This document shows, piece by piece, positions 5,936 to 7,663 of a DNA stretch of 7,663 nt (position 1 is its first letter; every line of letters begins with the position of its first letter). The position numbers were made by a program, and so were the translations under genes. The stretch spans positions 1 through 7,663 of the forward strand of contig DASWKG010000080.1 in the NCBI GenBank assembly GCA_036396755.1. The letters are read 5' to 3'. Source of the stretch: DASWKG01 sp036396755 (lineage in GTDB: Bacteria > Actinomycetota > UBA4738 > CALAEC01). The notes under the pieces are model-generated. The model was not told where the DNA came from. It did no database searches and saw only the letters and a list, made by a program, of their open reading frames with translations.

Positions 5936-7438
5936 CTACGTCGCAGCCGGCGGTCCGAACCAGGTGGTGAGCGCGTCAGCGATCCCCACCTGGGTTCGGT
6001 CTCCCACCCAGGCCACATGTCCGTCGGGCCGGATCAACACGGCAGTTGGAGCAGTGACCGCGCCAACTACCGGAAGATCCCACGGGCCAACGTATCTGGC
6101 ATGGATCATCTGAACCCGATCCGCCCACGGTGTGATGTCGAAGCCGCCGGGCTCACCCAAGTTGAGCAGCACGGGCCGGGCATCGTGCAGCAGCGTGAAC
6201 ACGCGCAGCGGGCCATCGGCGGTGACGAGATCTAGGTCGGGCATGCGCCGGCCGAGCAGCGGATGTCCCTCGCCGAGGTCGTAATGGATGTCCAGACCCG
6301 ACATCATCCCGGCGAACCGTTTGCGTGGCTCGTCCATCGCCAGCAACTCAGAAACGGTTTCGCGCAGGGCCTCGAGGCGCGCGTCGGCGGGGCGCATGAG
6401 CGCGGTTTGCGCCATCGTGTTGCGCAGCACGCGGGCAGCGACCGGATGACGCTCTGCGTGGTAGGTGTCGAGGAGGCTTTCTGGCGATATCTCCTTGACC
6501 ACCTGGGCCAGCTTCCATCCCAGGTTCACCGCATCCTGCACGCCGGTGTTGAGCCCTTGTCCTCCCGCCGGGGAATGCACGTGTGCGGCGTCGCCGGCCA
6601 GGAGCACCCGACGGTCTCGGTAGGACGCGGCTTGTCGGGTCATATCGGTGAACCTGGTGATCCAAGTCGGACTGTGGACCCCGTAATCGGTTCCGTAGAC
6701 GGTGATGAGCGCCTCGCTGAGATCACGCAGCGTCGGTTCGGTCGAGGGGGCGGGTTGTCTTTCGGTCACCATGACCCCTACCGGGCCCTCATCCGCGAAA
6801 ACGACCTCGCCGTCACGGATCTCGTACTCCGCCCTGCCGAAGGAGTGGGTGCCCGCCTCGTCCTGGCGGATGCCCAATTCCGGCTCCTCGGCCACCTCGA
6901 CCTCGGCAAGCAGGGCGCTGGTCGTCGGGTCCCACCCCGGGAACTCGATGCCGGCTGCCTTGCGGACCACACTGCGTCCTCCGTCGCACCCGACGAGATA
7001 TGCCGCCCGCATCGACTCACCGTCTGACAAGTGGACGTCGACGCCGTTGTCGTCCTGCGTGAAGCCCGTCACGTCGCGGGCGCGATAGATCGTCACGGCC
7101 AGCTCGTCGACCCAGCCGGCCAAGATGCGCTCGATGTGCTTCTGCCACAGCCCGAGCCCGTAGTTGTGCCGGGTGGGAAAGTCGCTGATGTCCAAGCGGT
7201 TGAAGGCGAACCCTGCGACCTGGGCCACCTGCCCCTCCGACAGGAACCGATCGGCGATGCCGCGCTGATCGAGAACCTCGATGGTGCGTGAGTGCAGACC
7301 GCCCGAGCGCGAGCCGGGGAGGTCCTGGCTGGGGCGCCGCTCGACGATGGCAACGTCGACTTTCGCCAAGGCCAACTCGCCCGCCAACATCAGCCCTGTC
7401 GGACCTCCTCCGGCGATCACCACCGCGTGCTCGGTCAT
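5936..7438 (-). CDS. Class A FAD-dependent aromatic monooxygenase
   Basis: The 500-residue protein has all marks of a group A flavoprotein hydroxylase (FAD_binding_3). The N-terminal dinucleotide fold reads GGGPTG (10-15) with the ribose-binding Glu33 in VAIVERRP. The DG motif is GCDGGRS (150-156). The second FAD motif with GD (282-283) lies in LLAGDAAHVHSPAGGQ. The last hundred or so residues look like the thioredoxin-like C-terminal domain of phenol hydroxylase and rifampicin monooxygenase-type enzymes, without a CxxC. Such enzymes use NAD(P)H and O2 to hydroxylate phenolic or polyketide rings; the substrate here cannot be read from sequence. ATG 7438 is preferred because GGAG (7449-7446) lies seven bases before it. 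A GTG at 7444 in the same frame would be only one base from that site. GC content is lower than in the left-hand genes and the cyclase, suggesting transfer. It lies downstream of a cyclase-family gene on the same strand. Confidence 0.93.
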   Translation of the reverse strand: MTEHAVVIAGGGPTGLMLAGELALAKVDVAIVERRPSQDLPGSRSGGLHSRTIEVLDQRGIADRFLSEGQVAQVAGFAFNRLDISDFPTRHNYGLGLWQKHIERILAGWVDELAVTIYRARDVTGFTQDDNGVDVHLSDGESMRAAYLVGCDGGRSVVRKAAGIEFPGWDPTTSALLAEVEVAEEPELGIRQDEAGTHSFGRAEYEIRDGEVVFADEGPVGVMVTERQPAPSTEPTLRDLSEALITVYGTDYGVHSPTWITRFTDMTRQAASYRDRRVLLAGDAAHVHSPAGGQGLNTGVQDAVNLGWKLAQVVKEISPESLLDTYHAERHPVAARVLRNTMAQTALMRPADARLEALRETVSELLAMDEPRKRFAGMMSGLDIHYDLGEGHPLLGRRMPDLDLVTADGPLRVFTLLHDARPVLLNLGEPGGFDITPWADRVQMIHARYVGPWDLPVVGAVTAPTAVLIRPDGHVAWVGDRTQVGIADALTTWFGPPAAT

Positions 7439-7444
7439 AGCCAC

Positions 7445-7516
7445 GCTCCGGCCGTAGACGTCGACAACATCACACGCATTCGGCTGTTCCCATTTCCGTA
7501 GGTTCGCGCTCGGTCG
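7445..7516 (-). promoter_or_regulatory. Leader between the cyclase and monooxygenase genes with GGAG ribosome binding site
   Basis: This 72-base gap holds the ribosome binding site GGAG (7449-7446) for the monooxygenase. Its left side is comparatively AT-rich, with no certain -35/-10 pair. The gap is long enough for a separate promoter, and read-through from the cyclase gene is equally possible. The bases at 7501-7514 resemble those at 5919-5934 beyond the other end of the gene. Confidence 0.4.
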
Positions 7517-7663
7517 TCAGCCCGGAACCTCGGCGAACGCCCGGACCGGCATGGTGGCGCCTCCGACCACCGCCAGCGGCGCCGCGGTGAAGCGGAAGCC
7601 GGATCCTGGGAGGCCGCTCAGGCCACGGAGGTTCTCCACGATCGGGATGCCCGCCGCGAGCAG
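7517..7663 (-). CDS. Cyclase-family hydrolase (kynurenine formamidase-like), C-terminal 48 residues only
   Basis: Minus-strand reading from the window edge gives 48 residues before TGA at 7519-7517. The text AGIPIVENLRGLSGLPGSG followed by FRFTAAPLAVVGGATMPVRAF is the characteristic C-terminal end of the cyclase family (PF04199), which includes bacterial kynurenine formamidase and isatin hydrolase. The ENL segment and the final VRAFAEV strand are the recognisable parts. The zinc/manganese-binding HxGTHxDxP motif would lie outside the window. Members are metal-dependent hydrolases of amides or lactams. Its high GC resembles the left-hand genes more than the adjacent monooxygenase. The start is outside the window and the exact substrate unknown. 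Confidence 0.85.
   Translation of the reverse strand: MLAAGIPIVENLRGLSGLPGSGFRFTAAPLAVVGGATMPVRAFAEVPG

Noticed and set aside
5891..5940. tRNA-like T-arm text (GGTTCGCGCC) in the convergent gap
   Set aside because: No acceptor stem, anticodon arm or D arm could be built around it.
6263..7027. Plus-strand frame opposite the monooxygenase
   Set aside because: The minus strand has complete FAD-binding motifs; the plus frame has no recognisable domain.

Overview
The window is high-GC bacterial DNA. Hand counts of sampled 60-base lines give about 68-83% in the left five genes. Compact spacing, GTG starts, stop/start overlaps (ATGA, GTGA) and two TANNNT-type -10 elements placed directly before GTG starts without a Shine-Dalgarno sequence suggest an Actinomycetota chromosome, possibly of an acidimicrobial or thermoleophilial type. 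That lineage guess is inference: no rRNA, tRNA or lineage marker is present.

Layout, left to right. (1) 1-995, minus strand: a membrane-anchored, extracytoplasmic HExxH putative metallopeptidase that runs off the left edge. (2) 996-1118: a divergent promoter region with a possible leaderless promoter to the left, a weak promoter to the right, and a candidate short upstream ORF. (3) 1119-2555, plus: a PaaK-like member of the adenylate-forming (ANL) superfamily whose nucleotide-binding motifs are visibly degenerate. (4) 2590-3552, plus: a CorA magnesium/cobalt channel with its own good promoter overlapping the previous stop codon. (5) 3599-5723, plus: a tightly coupled three-gene unit made of a DUF318/ArsP_1-type permease with a Cys/His/Asp-rich loop, its usual TIGR03943/DUF1980 partner (YcgR-YcgQ type pair), and a small anchored protein of unknown function. 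(6) 5724-5935: a convergent intergenic stretch with three inverted repeats. (7) 5936-7438, minus: a class A FAD-dependent aromatic monooxygenase. (8) 7517-7663, minus: the C-terminal end of a cyclase-family (kynurenine formamidase/isatin hydrolase-like) hydrolase, 78 bases upstream of the monooxygenase start.

Two themes appear. The centre is a metal-transport neighbourhood (CorA plus permease/TIGR03943 cassette). The right end looks like a small catabolic or detoxification pair, in which the monooxygenase gene and its flanks are clearly lower in GC (about 57-73% in sampled lines) than the genes on the left and the cyclase on the right. That points to separate acquisition. The most distinctive observations are the motif-degenerate PaaK-like protein, the coupled third gene of the permease cassette, and the compositionally foreign monooxygenase. 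No CRISPR array, insertion sequence, tRNA or rRNA was recognised.
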